From contig OZ254179.1 of the NCBI GenBank assembly GCA_965268675.1, positions 62,001-126,000 of the forward strand: a DNA stretch of 64,000 nt. The letters are read 5' to 3'. The notes under the pieces were generated by a model that saw only the letters and a program-made list of their open reading frames with translations, was not told the DNA's origin and searched no databases. The position numbers and the translations under genes were made by a program. The DNA comes from AAA044-D11 sp009705075 (GTDB lineage: Bacteria; Actinomycetota; Actinomycetes; Nanopelagicales; Nanopelagicaceae). This document shows, piece by piece, positions 51,465 through 60,761 of this stretch (its first letter is position 1; the number at the start of each line of letters is the position of its first letter).

Positions 51465-51916
51465 AGGTTGTAATCGCGCTCGGCTGTAATTTAGGAAACC
51501 GTGAGCTAAATATAGATAGCGCAGTCGCAGAGTTAGCAAAAATTATTGAAGTAACGCACCTTTCATCAAATTATGAAACCGATCCGGTTGGCGGACCGGC
51601 TCAGCCCAAATATTTGAATAGTGTTTTAATCGCGGAGACCAATTTGGATCCACATGAATTACTAATTCGAATGTTAGAAATTGAAAATCGCTTAGGGCGC
51701 ACTAGGGAGGTTCACTGGGGTGCTAGAACTATTGATCTAGATCTAATCATTGCCGGTGATGAAATCTTGAGCTCTGAAGTTTTAACTCTTCCGCATCCAA
51801 GAGCCCATGAACGTGCCTTTGTTCTTGAGCCTTGGCTTGAAATTGATCCAAGCGCGCACATTCCTGGTCTCGGGTTAGTTGAAGTAATTTTGCAGGGTAT
51901 CCAAGAAGAGCTGTAG
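51461..51916 (+). CDS. folK: 2-amino-4-hydroxy-6-hydroxymethyldihydropteridine pyrophosphokinase
   Basis: A 151-residue kinase: ALGCNLGNRELNIDSAV starts it, PKYLNSVLIAETNL and GARTIDLDLIIAGDE supply the pterin- and Mg-ATP-binding residues (the DLD motif), and LPHPRAHERAFVLEPW ends it. It activates the pterin for FolP. Last gene of the folate cluster; a 39-bp gap with AAAGGACTGGAG before panC follows. Confidence 0.95.
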   Translation: MKVVIALGCNLGNRELNIDSAVAELAKIIEVTHLSSNYETDPVGGPAQPKYLNSVLIAETNLDPHELLIRMLEIENRLGRTREVHWGARTIDLDLIIAGDEILSSEVLTLPHPRAHERAFVLEPWLEIDPSAHIPGLGLVEVILQGIQEEL

Positions 51917-51955
51917 CCTTAGCGCACGAGCCCGGTACCCGGAAAGGACTGGAGC

Positions 51956-52753
51956 ATGAGCCTTAAGTTAAATCACCCAGTTGCCTTTGTTCCGACCATG
52001 GGCGCGCTTCATGCTGGCCATCAATCCTTAATTGAAATTGCTAAGTCACTGGAAAACGAAGTCGTAGTAAGTGTCTTTGTTAATCCATTGCAGTTTGAGA
52101 ATCCTGATGATTTCTTAAGTTATCCAAAGACTCTTGAAAAAGATATTGCGATTGCAGAAGCTAGCGGTGCAACTTTTGTTTGGTCTCCAACTTTCGAAGA
52201 GATTTATCCAGGCAATCCAGAGCTAGTTTCAGCGGGTGTAATTGGAAACCTCTTTGAGGGAGTTCATAGATTCGGCCACTTCGACGGTGTTTTAACGGTT
52301 GTTAAGCGGCTATTTGATTTAGTTGAACCTAAATATGCCATCTTTGGCGAGAAAGATTTTCAGCAGCTGTTTTTGATTAAAGAGATGGTGAATAGATTGA
52401 AGCTGCCAATCACAGTAATCAGCGCACCAACAATTCGCGAAGCTAGCGGTCTTGCGATGTCATCTAGAAATGTTCGCCTGTCGGTTTCTGACCGATCCAC
52501 TGCCGCTGGAATTTACTCCTCACTGTTAGCGGCAACTTCTGAAAATGAGATTGGGCGCGCACGACAAGTGCTGGCTAAGGGGATAAATTCAATCCCCGGA
52601 TTCATTACTGACTATGTAGAAATAATTGATGAAGAAAACTTTGAAGTTGCGAGTGAAAACACCGCTAACCCTCGGGCAATTGTTGCTGGGTGGATTAATG
52701 GGGTCAGATTGATAGACAATATGGTCATGAATAAAGTGGTAGCTTCTAAATGA
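51956..52753 (+). CDS. panC: Pantothenate synthetase
   Basis: A 265-residue enzyme with VPTMGALHAGHQSL (residues 12-25), the nucleotide-binding HIGH-like motif, FVNPLQF, GEKDFQQLFLIKEMV, and SGLAMSSRNVRLS, the KMSKS equivalent. It condenses pantoate and beta-alanine using ATP. AAAGGACTGGAG precedes the ATG. panB and panD are not adjacent. ATGA overlap with nadB. Confidence 0.95.
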   Translation: MSLKLNHPVAFVPTMGALHAGHQSLIEIAKSLENEVVVSVFVNPLQFENPDDFLSYPKTLEKDIAIAEASGATFVWSPTFEEIYPGNPELVSAGVIGNLFEGVHRFGHFDGVLTVVKRLFDLVEPKYAIFGEKDFQQLFLIKEMVNRLKLPITVISAPTIREASGLAMSSRNVRLSVSDRSTAAGIYSSLLAATSENEIGRARQVLAKGINSIPGFITDYVEIIDEENFEVASENTANPRAIVAGWINGVRLIDNMVMNKVVASK

Positions 52754-54357
52754 AACTACTCGCTGGAAAACCAGGTTGGACCGTAACTGCCGATGTAATT
52801 GTCATTGGCTCAGGCGTTGCAGGATTAACAACCGCCTTAAATTTGAGATCAAGTAATTTATCTGTGCTTCTAGTTACTAAAGCGAAAATTGATGAAGGTT
52901 CAACAAAGTGGGCGCAAGGTGGAATCGCAGCTGCGCTTGGACCAGGTGATACACCAGATCAACATAAGAGAGATACGTTAATTGCGGGCGCAGGTTTGTG
53001 TGACACCGCAGCGGTAGATGTTCTAGTAACTGAAGGACCTGAAGCTGTTCGTAAGTTAATTGCACGAGGCGCAGTATTTGACAGATCTGAATCAGGAGAG
53101 ATTGCGCTCACTCGCGAAGGCGGACACTTACGAAATCGAATTTTGCATGCAGGTGGAGATGCAACAGGCGCTGAAGTTTCACGCGCTTTACTTGCAGCCG
53201 TCCATGGCGATGATGGAATTGAAGTTATAGAAAATGCACTCGCAATAGATGTTTTAAAGAGTGATAGCGGAGCAGTTTGTGGCGTGACGCTTCATGTTAT
53301 TGGCGCTGGTAGTAGAGATGGAGTTGGTCGAGCACTTGCTAGAGCTGTAGTGATTGCAACTGGTGGACTTGGCCAGGTTTATGCTCAAACAACTAATCCC
53401 TCCGTTTCTACTGGGGATGGAGTTGCACTAGCACTCCGAGCTGGTGCAGAAATTTCAGATGTTGAATTCATCCAATTCCATCCAACAGTTTTGTGGCGTG
53501 ACGATAGTTTGAGTGGGCAACAACCGTTGATAAGCGAAGCTGTTCGAGGTGAAGGCGCAATCCTTGTAAACGATAAAGGAATTGCCTTTATGGCCGACAA
53601 ACATCCGCAAGGCGATCTTGCTCCTCGAGATATTGTTGCAATAGAAATCTTCAAGCAGATGAAAGAGAGCAATTCACCACATGTCTGGCTTGATACAACA
53701 AAGGTAAAAGACTTTCCCGAGAGATTTCCAACGATTTTCGCTTCCTGTATCGCCAATGGAATTGATCCTAGAAAACAATTGATTCCAGTATCACCAGCTT
53801 CACATTATTCATCCGGCGGCGTGAAAGTAGATTTAATGGGTCGTACTTCAATACCTGGACTTTATGCCTGTGGTGAAACCGCTTGTACTGGTGCACATGG
53901 AGCTAATCGGTTAGCTTCAAATTCTTTACTAGAAGGTCTGGTATTTGGAACAAGAATTTCCAAAGATATTGCAGAAAATATTGCAGAACAAGGTGTTCCG
54001 AGTGAGAAAAGTTCGGAAGAGTTCCTACTAAATCCTGCAATAAAAATGACTTTGCAATTAGCGATGAGCCAAGGTGCAGGCGTAATGCGAAGTGCGCAAT
54101 CGCTAAAAGAGACGCTTCTTACTTTGAGCCAATTAGCAACTCGTACAAGTAATGCACCTTGTATAGAAGCTTGGGAAGTTTCAAATTTGTATCTTCTAGC
54201 AACAGCAATTGCAAAGGCTGCGTTAGCTCGCGAGGAAACCCGTGGTTCACATTGGCGAAGTGACTTCCCCGAAACCAGCAAAAATTGGGAGAAGCGGATT
54301 CTCCAAAGTTATGACGCAACAGGTAACTGGAGTTCAAAACTGGAAGAGGTGAAGTGA
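52750..54357 (+). CDS. nadB: L-aspartate oxidase
   Basis: A 535-residue flavoenzyme. VIGSGVAGLTTAL (residues 19-31) is the FAD loop, TKWAQGGIAAALGPGD the flavin-contacting block, and GACTGAHGANRLASNSLLEGLVFG-like and EFIQFHPTVLW segments the substrate site. It oxidises aspartate to iminoaspartate for quinolinate synthesis. The partner nadA, normally just upstream in Actinobacteria, is not in the window; panC occupies that place. Confidence 0.95.
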   Translation: MKLLAGKPGWTVTADVIVIGSGVAGLTTALNLRSSNLSVLLVTKAKIDEGSTKWAQGGIAAALGPGDTPDQHKRDTLIAGAGLCDTAAVDVLVTEGPEAVRKLIARGAVFDRSESGEIALTREGGHLRNRILHAGGDATGAEVSRALLAAVHGDDGIEVIENALAIDVLKSDSGAVCGVTLHVIGAGSRDGVGRALARAVVIATGGLGQVYAQTTNPSVSTGDGVALALRAGAEISDVEFIQFHPTVLWRDDSLSGQQPLISEAVRGEGAILVNDKGIAFMADKHPQGDLAPRDIVAIEIFKQMKESNSPHVWLDTTKVKDFPERFPTIFASCIANGIDPRKQLIPVSPASHYSSGGVKVDLMGRTSIPGLYACGETACTGAHGANRLASNSLLEGLVFGTRISKDIAENIAEQGVPSEKSSEEFLLNPAIKMTLQLAMSQGAGVMRSAQSLKETLLTLSQLATRTSNAPCIEAWEVSNLYLLATAIAKAALAREETRGSHWRSDFPETSKNWEKRILQSYDATGNWSSKLEEVK

Positions 54358-55235
54358 TGGCTTTAAGTAAGGCGCTACAAGAGCTGATCCAAGGTGCAAA
54401 ACTAGATGTAAACAGTGTTGAAGAGATCGCTCGTGCTGCAATTGCCGAAGATCTTGGGGGCTCAGTTGATGTTACATCGAGCGCAACAATTCCTGAAGAA
54501 CAATTTGCTGTAGCCCAATTTTCAAATCGCAAGCCAGGAGTTGTAGCTGGAATTCCGATTCTCTGCGCGGTACTTGAGGTTTGTGGAATTTCAGATTACA
54601 AGATTGAGCACTTTGATGGCGAAGTTGTTTCTGCCAATTCACTCATTATTTCGGCACATGGAAAAACTCAAGGCATACTTCTTGCAGAGAGAAGTGCGTT
54701 AAATTTCTTAGGTCACTTGAGCGGTATCGCCACGTTAACTAGATCTTGGGTTGATGCAGTTTCTGATACAAAAGTTAAAATTAGGGATACCCGGAAGACA
54801 ACTCCCGGCCTGCGAGAACTTGAGAAATACGCAGTGCGCATGGGTGGTGGAGTAAACCATCGATTCTCATTGGCAGATGCGGCACTCATAAAAGATAACC
54901 ACGTTCTTGCTGCAGGTGGAGTGAGCCAAGCTTTCAAATTAGTTAAGGCTAAATATCCGGAATTGCCATTAGAAGTAGAAGTTGATTCGTTGCAACAACT
55001 CAGAGAAGTTGTTGATGCCGGTGCCGAATTCGTATTGCTAGACAATATGTCCATAGAAGAGTGCCGTGCTGCAGTTGAAATTGTTGCTGGTCGAGCAAAG
55101 CTTGAAGCATCTGGTGGGCTGATTTTGAATAACGCACATGCATATGCAAAAACGGGAGTTGATTATCTAGCCGTCGGGGCGCTTACCCACTCGGCTCCAG
55201 TTCTAGATATCGGTTTAGATTTGAGAATGGAGTAA
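54357..55235 (+). CDS. nadC: Nicotinate-nucleotide pyrophosphorylase (carboxylating)
   Basis: A 292-residue phosphoribosyltransferase. Start set at ATG 54357, which shares one base with the nadB stop and has GAGGT 7 bases upstream; GTG 54354 is the alternative. AEDLGGSVDVTSS, LAERSALNFLGHLSGIAT, RDTRKTTPGLRELEKYAV and LDNMSIEECR are the quinolinate- and PRPP-binding blocks. It converts quinolinate to nicotinate mononucleotide. Confidence 0.94.
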   Translation: MALSKALQELIQGAKLDVNSVEEIARAAIAEDLGGSVDVTSSATIPEEQFAVAQFSNRKPGVVAGIPILCAVLEVCGISDYKIEHFDGEVVSANSLIISAHGKTQGILLAERSALNFLGHLSGIATLTRSWVDAVSDTKVKIRDTRKTTPGLRELEKYAVRMGGGVNHRFSLADAALIKDNHVLAAGGVSQAFKLVKAKYPELPLEVEVDSLQQLREVVDAGAEFVLLDNMSIEECRAAVEIVAGRAKLEASGGLILNNAHAYAKTGVDYLAVGALTHSAPVLDIGLDLRME

Positions 55236-55237
55236 TT

Positions 55238-56014
55238 ATGTTATTAGCAATCGATGTTGGGAATACAAATACGGTGCTCGGAGTATTTGAAGAGAAGGCG
55301 CTGATAAGAAGTTGGCGCGTAAAAACAGACCCAAGAGATACTTCTGATGAGTTGTGGGTCCGATATTCGGCGTTGGTTCAAGGGTTTGAAATAACTGCTC
55401 TTGCAATTTGTTCAACAGTGCCATCCACACTTAGAGAACTTCGTACGATGATTTCAACTTTCTATCCCGAATTGCAATGCACAATCGTTGAACCTGGAGT
55501 AAAAACTGGCGTACCACTGCAGGTTGATAATCCTAAAGAAATCGGCGCGGATCGAATTGTTAATACCTTAGCTGCTCATGAGCTCTATGGCGAAGATGGG
55601 CCATGCATAGTTGTAGATTTTGGAACATCGACAAACCTGGATGTTGTTTCACCTAAAGGCGAGTTCCTAGGTGGCGCACTCGCTGCAGGAATAGAAATCT
55701 CAGTGGAAGCGCTAGCCGCAAGGGCTGCGCAATTGCGTCGCGTTGAATTAGTAACCCCAAAAAATGTAATAGGAAAGAACACAGTCGAAGCCCTTCAGTC
55801 CGGAACAATCTATGGCTTCGCGGGCCAGGTAGATGGTTTGGTAAATAGAATCACCGATGAATTGGCAATTCTTTATCCAGGTTCTGGCGAGGTCAGTGTT
55901 ATTGCTACAGGTGGGCTAGCACCATTGGTAATTGGGGTTAGCGAAACAATTGATTTTCATGAGCCCGATTTGACCTTAATTGGACTTCGCTTGGTTCATG
56001 AACGCAATTCTTAA
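55238..56014 (+). CDS. coaX: Type III pantothenate kinase
   Basis: A 258-residue ASKHA-fold kinase: LLAIDVGNTNTVLGVF is the phosphate-1 motif, GADRIVNTLAAHELYG and VVDFGTSTNLDVVSPKGEFLGG the catalytic and substrate blocks, and VIATGGLAPLVIG the adenosine motif. It phosphorylates pantothenate, first step to CoA, and uses a monovalent cation. It follows nadC by 2 bp; PanC product feeds it. Confidence 0.94.
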   Translation: MLLAIDVGNTNTVLGVFEEKALIRSWRVKTDPRDTSDELWVRYSALVQGFEITALAICSTVPSTLRELRTMISTFYPELQCTIVEPGVKTGVPLQVDNPKEIGADRIVNTLAAHELYGEDGPCIVVDFGTSTNLDVVSPKGEFLGGALAAGIEISVEALAARAAQLRRVELVTPKNVIGKNTVEALQSGTIYGFAGQVDGLVNRITDELAILYPGSGEVSVIATGGLAPLVIGVSETIDFHEPDLTLIGLRLVHERNS

Positions 56015-56043
56015 CCCGCCAAAAGGATAGACTTACACACCTT

Positions 56044-57570
56044 ATGAGCGAAGAAAATAACTCTCAAAATACTCCAGCAGTAGCTGATGGCGATGATTTG
56101 CCAGAGCAGTTGCGGATTCGCAGAGAGAAGCGCGCAGCGATAATCGAGCGTGGAACGCAGCCATATCCAGTAGAGGTGCCTAGAACAAAGAGCATCAAAG
56201 AGATTCGAGAGAAACATAAAGATTTAGCAATCGATGTGGCAACCGGAGTTATTGAAAGCGTTGCGGGTCGAGTTATTTTCAAGCGAGATACCGGAAAACT
56301 TTGTTTTGCAACTTTGCGCGAAGGCGATGGCGTTGAAATTCAGGCTATGTTCTCGCTCGATAAAGTTGGCGAAGAAGTATTGAACCTTTGGAAATCTGAT
56401 GTCGACTTGGGTGATTTAGTTAGCGTTACCGGCGAAGTAATAACTTCCAAACGTGGCGAACTTTCAATTCTCTCTTCAAGTTGGCAGATGGCAGCAAAGT
56501 CACTGCGCCCGCTTCCTGTTGAACATAAGCCACTATCTGAGGAAACTCGAGTTCGCATGCGTTATGTGGATCTAATTGTGCGCCCAGAAGCTCGGGCTAA
56601 CGCCAGATTGCGACCAAATGTAATGCGGGCACTTCGGGAAACTTTTCACAATCGAGGCTTCGTAGAAGTTGAAACTCCAATGCTTCAAGTTATGCATGGC
56701 GGAGCAGCAGCACGTCCCTTTAAAACACTTAGCAATGCATACGACATGGAACTTTTCTTGCGAATCGCGCCGGAACTATTCCTTAAGCGTTGCGTAGTCG
56801 GAGGAATTGAGAAGGTTTTTGAAATCAACCGTAACTTCAGAAATGAAGGAGCGGACTCAAGCCATTCACCAGAATTTGCAATGATTGAAAGCTATGAGGC
56901 ATATGGCGACTGGAATTCGATTGCAGATCTAACTAAACAATTAATCCAGGATGCTGCGCTCGCCACTTCAGGAAGCCATGTCGTGACCCATCATGATGGT
57001 AGAGAAGTTGATTTAGGTGGCAAGTGGCAAGAAGAATCACTCTTTGATCTAATTTCAAAGGGCGTTGGCGAAGAAATAACAGCTCTTACACCGCGAGCAG
57101 AGCTAGTTAAAATCGCCGAGAAATTAGGCATGAAAGTAGACCCGAAGTGGATTACCGGAAAATTAGCAGAAGAGATTTTTGAACACGTTGCCGCAGATAA
57201 ATTAACTGGACCAATTTTTGTTAAAGGTTATCCGATTGACACTTCACCACTCGTTCGTGCTCATCGAGAAATTCCAGGGATCGCTGAAAAATGGGATCTC
57301 TACATCGATGGCTTTGAACTTGCGACAGGTTATTCCGAATTAATTGATCCAGTGATTCAACGAGAACGTTTAACGGAACAAGCAGCTCTTGGCTCCAAAG
57401 GTGATCTTGAAGCAATGCAGATAGATGAAGATTTCTTGCGAGCAATGGAATATGCAATGCCACCAACAGGAGGCATGGGCATGGGCGCAGATAGATTATT
57501 AATGGCTCTCACCGGCCTTGGAATTCGCGAGACCATTCTCTTTCCATTAGTTAAGCCGGAAGAAACTTAA
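56044..57570 (+). CDS. lysS: Lysyl-tRNA synthetase, class II
   Basis: A 508-residue synthetase. An OB-fold anticodon domain (about 70-180, AGRVIFKRDTGKLCF) precedes the catalytic core with class II motif 1 (RGFVEVETPMLQ), motif 2 (FEINRNFRNEGADSSHSPEF) and motif 3 (PPTGGMGMGADRLLMALTG). It charges tRNA-Lys. Usual actinobacterial partner of clpC in gene order; here an acetyltransferase, not lsr2, lies between. Confidence 0.96.
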   Translation: MSEENNSQNTPAVADGDDLPEQLRIRREKRAAIIERGTQPYPVEVPRTKSIKEIREKHKDLAIDVATGVIESVAGRVIFKRDTGKLCFATLREGDGVEIQAMFSLDKVGEEVLNLWKSDVDLGDLVSVTGEVITSKRGELSILSSSWQMAAKSLRPLPVEHKPLSEETRVRMRYVDLIVRPEARANARLRPNVMRALRETFHNRGFVEVETPMLQVMHGGAAARPFKTLSNAYDMELFLRIAPELFLKRCVVGGIEKVFEINRNFRNEGADSSHSPEFAMIESYEAYGDWNSIADLTKQLIQDAALATSGSHVVTHHDGREVDLGGKWQEESLFDLISKGVGEEITALTPRAELVKIAEKLGMKVDPKWITGKLAEEIFEHVAADKLTGPIFVKGYPIDTSPLVRAHREIPGIAEKWDLYIDGFELATGYSELIDPVIQRERLTEQAALGSKGDLEAMQIDEDFLRAMEYAMPPTGGMGMGADRLLMALTGLGIRETILFPLVKPEET

Positions 57571-57576
57571 TTAAGT

Positions 57577-58074
57577 ATGTCTTTGATAATTCGCCAAGCT
57601 CGTACTTCTGATATAAAAAATATTCGTGCAATTATTGATGAGTATGCTGCTGGTCGTCGGCTCTTAACAAAAGAGACAGTCACACTTTATGAGAGCGTTC
57701 AAGAATTTACGGTTGCTGAAATTGATGGCAAAGTTGTTGGTTGCGGTGCAATGCACGTCTTATGGGAAGATTTAGCAGAAGTTCGTTCGGTTGCAGTTGA
57801 TCAGAGTGTTCGCGGTAAAGGCGTTGGTCACGGAATTTTAGAAGTTTTAATAAAACGCGCTGCCGAACTTGGAATTAAAAGAATTTTTTGTCTGACCTTT
57901 GAAACTCAATTTTTCGGTCGACATGGGTTTGTCGAGATTGAAGGCACACCAGTTTCACCAGATGTTTACACCGAGCTATTGCATTCGTATGACAGTGGCG
58001 TAGCGGAATTCCTGGATCTCGAAAGCGTAAAGCCAAATACCCTAGGCAATACCAGAATGTTGCTCACCCTTTAA
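57577..58074 (+). CDS. GNAT amino-acid N-acetyltransferase (ArgA-like)
   Basis: A 165-residue GNAT protein. IRQARTSDIKNIRAIIDEYA starts the fold, VAEIDGKVVGCGAMHVLW and AEVRSVAVDQSVRGKGVGHGIL carry the acetyl-CoA loop (R-G-K-G-V-G), and IFCLTFETQFFGRHGFVEI closes it. The short stand-alone type with this CLTFE-FFGRHGF block acts as N-acetylglutamate synthase in Mycobacterium, so an arginine role is plausible. It lies between lysS and clpC with a 163-bp gap before clpC. Confidence 0.82.
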   Translation: MSLIIRQARTSDIKNIRAIIDEYAAGRRLLTKETVTLYESVQEFTVAEIDGKVVGCGAMHVLWEDLAEVRSVAVDQSVRGKGVGHGILEVLIKRAAELGIKRIFCLTFETQFFGRHGFVEIEGTPVSPDVYTELLHSYDSGVAEFLDLESVKPNTLGNTRMLLTL

Positions 58075-58237
58075 TACCCTTTAAAAATTGGGGCCAACCA
58101 CTAAATGTTGGGCAAAATCTCAGGTTCTCGGGCATAAATAGGGGCAATATTGGGTTAGACCCATTACAGCCATTCGCATTAGAGTTGGCTTATTGATTGA
58201 CGGCAGAAATTAGAGCTAGAAGAGAGGCAGACCCGCG

Positions 58238-60742
58238 ATGTTCGAGCGCTTTACCGATCGAGCCCGACGAGTTGTCGTGCTGGCCCAAGAAGAGGCACGC
58301 ATGCTCAACCACAATTACATCGGAACTGAACATATCCTTCTTGGTTTAATTCATGAAGGTGAAGGCGTAGCAGCAAAGGCTCTCGAAGCACTCGGTATTT
58401 CACTGGAAGCTGTTCGTTCACAAGTTGAAGAAATAATTGGGCAAGGACAACAAGCGCCTTCAGGACATATTCCTTTCACACCGCGCGCAAAGAAAGTTCT
58501 TGAGCTCTCACTTCGCGAAGCGCTACAACTTGGTCATAATTACATCGGCACCGAACATATTCTTCTTGGTTTAATTCGTGAAGGTGAAGGCGTAGCCGCA
58601 CAAGTGCTAGTAAAACTTGGAGCAGATCTAAATCGAGTTCGAACACAAGTCATTTCACTTCTCTCCGGGTATCAAGGAAAAGAAGCAGCAACTTCAGGCG
58701 CACCTGCAGAAGGAACGCCATCAACTTCGTTGGTTCTTGATCAATTTGGTCGCAACCTTACTCAAGCGGCGCGTGAGGGAAAGCTTGATCCAGTAATAGG
58801 TCGCGATAAAGAGATCGAACGCGTAATGCAGGTTCTCTCTCGTCGCACAAAAAATAATCCTGTTCTAATTGGCGAACCAGGTGTTGGAAAAACTGCAATC
58901 GTTGAAGGTTTGGCGCAATCAATTGTTAAAGGTGATGTTCCAGAGACACTTAAAGATAAGCATGTTTACTCTTTAGATCTTGGCGCACTTGTTGCAGGCA
59001 GCCGCTACCGTGGAGATTTTGAAGAACGCTTAAAGAAAGTTCTCAAAGAGATCCGCACCCGTGGAGATATCATTCTTTTCATCGATGAGATTCATACCCT
59101 TGTTGGCGCAGGAGCGGCAGAAGGCGCAATAGATGCTGCAAGTATCTTGAAGCCAATGCTTGCCCGAGGTGAATTACAGACAATCGGTGCAACCACGCTC
59201 GATGAGTATCGAAAGCATTTTGAGAAAGATGCTGCGTTGGAACGACGTTTCCAACCAATTCAAGTCTCTGAACCAACAGTAGAACACACAATTGAAATTC
59301 TTAAGGGACTTCGTGATCGCTACGAATCACACCATAAAGTTTCGATTACAGATGCTGCACTTGTTGGTGCTGCACAAATGGCGGACCGCTATATTTCAGA
59401 TCGCTTCCTTCCAGATAAGGCAATCGATTTAATTGATGAAGCTGGCTCACGCCTGCGCATTCGTCGTATGACTGCGCCACCAGAGCTTCGTGCTTATGAC
59501 GACAAAATTGCTGAAGCGCGCAAAGCGAAAGAATCTGCAATTGACTCCCAAGATTTTGAAGGCGCCGCTGGATTCCGCGACAAAGAGAAGACCTTAATCG
59601 CCGAGAAGCATGAAGCAGAGAAGACTTGGAAAGCTGGCGATCTTGATGTGGTCGCAGAAGTAACCGAAGAGTTGATTGCCGAGGTTCTCTCGAATGCAAC
59701 TGGAATTCCAGTATTCAAGTTAACTGAAGCCGAGACTGCCCGCTTGTTACGCATGGAAGAAGAGCTTCATCGCCGAGTTATCGGACAAGATCAAGCGATT
59801 AAAGCGCTTTCACAAGCGATTCGTCGTACCCGTGCTGGCTTAAAAGATCCAAAGCGTCCTGGCGGTTCATTTATTTTTGCTGGCCCATCTGGTGTTGGCA
59901 AGACTGAACTATCTCGAACACTTGCCCAATTCTTATTTGGTAATTCTGACGCACTTATCCAACTCGACATGTCTGAATATTCCGAGAAGCACACAGCATC
60001 TCGTTTATTCGGTTCACCTCCAGGCTATGTTGGTTATGACGAAGGTGGTCAACTGACAGAGAAAGTCCGTCGCAAGCCATTCTCAGTAGTTCTCTTCGAT
60101 GAGATTGAGAAGGCTCATCCAGATATCTTTAACTCACTTCTGCAAGTACTTGAGGATGGTCGTTTAACTGACGCCCAAGGCCGTGTTGTTGATTTTAAGA
60201 ACACAATCATCATCATGACCACAAACCTTGGAACTCGCGACATTTCAAAGACCTTGAACCTTGGTTTCACAAATGCATCAGATGAGCAAGGAAATTATGA
60301 GCGCATGAAAGGCAAAGTTAGCGACGAGCTAAAGACCCATTTCCGTCCAGAATTTCTAAACCGTATTGATGATGTAATCGTCTTCCACCAGTTGAGTGAG
60401 AATGAAATTATTCAAATCGTTGACCTCATGATTGCTAATTTGGATGAGCGTTTGCGCGCTCGCGATATGGGAATCGAATTAACGACTGAAGCAAAATTGC
60501 TTCTTGCTAAGCGAGGATACGATCCACTTCTGGGCGCACGTCCATTACGTCGCTGTATTCAACGTGAGATTGAGGATGCGCTCTCTGAGAAGATTCTCTT
60601 TGGTGATTTAAAAGCCGGAGAAATTATTTTGGTAGGCGTTGCCACTGAAGATGAGAAGGAGATTTTTACCTTCAAAGGAATGCCAAAAGCTGAAATGCCA
60701 GATTCTCCGAGCGACTTAGCTGAAGCACCAACACCTAATTAA
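58238..60742 (+). CDS. clpC: ATP-dependent Clp protease ATPase subunit ClpC
   Basis: An 834-residue HSP100 chaperone. Two Clp_N repeats (about 1-145: EEARMLNHNYIGTEHILLG, then EALQLGHNYIGTEHILLG), a first AAA module with GEPGVGKTAIVEG, a UVR-type middle region, and a second AAA module with GPSGVGKTELSRTL; GSPPGYVGYDEGGQL is the pore/substrate region. It unfolds proteins for ClpP. A 163-bp leader precedes it with TTGACG at 58197-58202 but no clear -10 box; GAGAGG is the ribosome binding site. Confidence 0.97.
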   Translation: MFERFTDRARRVVVLAQEEARMLNHNYIGTEHILLGLIHEGEGVAAKALEALGISLEAVRSQVEEIIGQGQQAPSGHIPFTPRAKKVLELSLREALQLGHNYIGTEHILLGLIREGEGVAAQVLVKLGADLNRVRTQVISLLSGYQGKEAATSGAPAEGTPSTSLVLDQFGRNLTQAAREGKLDPVIGRDKEIERVMQVLSRRTKNNPVLIGEPGVGKTAIVEGLAQSIVKGDVPETLKDKHVYSLDLGALVAGSRYRGDFEERLKKVLKEIRTRGDIILFIDEIHTLVGAGAAEGAIDAASILKPMLARGELQTIGATTLDEYRKHFEKDAALERRFQPIQVSEPTVEHTIEILKGLRDRYESHHKVSITDAALVGAAQMADRYISDRFLPDKAIDLIDEAGSRLRIRRMTAPPELRAYDDKIAEARKAKESAIDSQDFEGAAGFRDKEKTLIAEKHEAEKTWKAGDLDVVAEVTEELIAEVLSNATGIPVFKLTEAETARLLRMEEELHRRVIGQDQAIKALSQAIRRTRAGLKDPKRPGGSFIFAGPSGVGKTELSRTLAQFLFGNSDALIQLDMSEYSEKHTASRLFGSPPGYVGYDEGGQLTEKVRRKPFSVVLFDEIEKAHPDIFNSLLQVLEDGRLTDAQGRVVDFKNTIIIMTTNLGTRDISKTLNLGFTNASDEQGNYERMKGKVSDELKTHFRPEFLNRIDDVIVFHQLSENEIIQIVDLMIANLDERLRARDMGIELTTEAKLLLAKRGYDPLLGARPLRRCIQREIEDALSEKILFGDLKAGEIILVGVATEDEKEIFTFKGMPKAEMPDSPSDLAEAPTPN

Positions 60743-60761
60743 TTTATATTAATTTATTGAA
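60743..60761. terminator. A+T-rich palindromic gap between convergent clpC and radA
   Basis: The short gap and its flanks (about 60737-60772) are built from repeated ATTAATT/AATTAAT elements that can pair with each other and end in T-runs on both strands. It might act as a bidirectional terminator, but the stem has no G-C pairs. Confidence 0.25.

Noticed and set aside
58197..58225. TTGACG as the -35 box of clpC
   Set aside because: No acceptable -10 hexamer lies 16-18 bp downstream, so no promoter is claimed.
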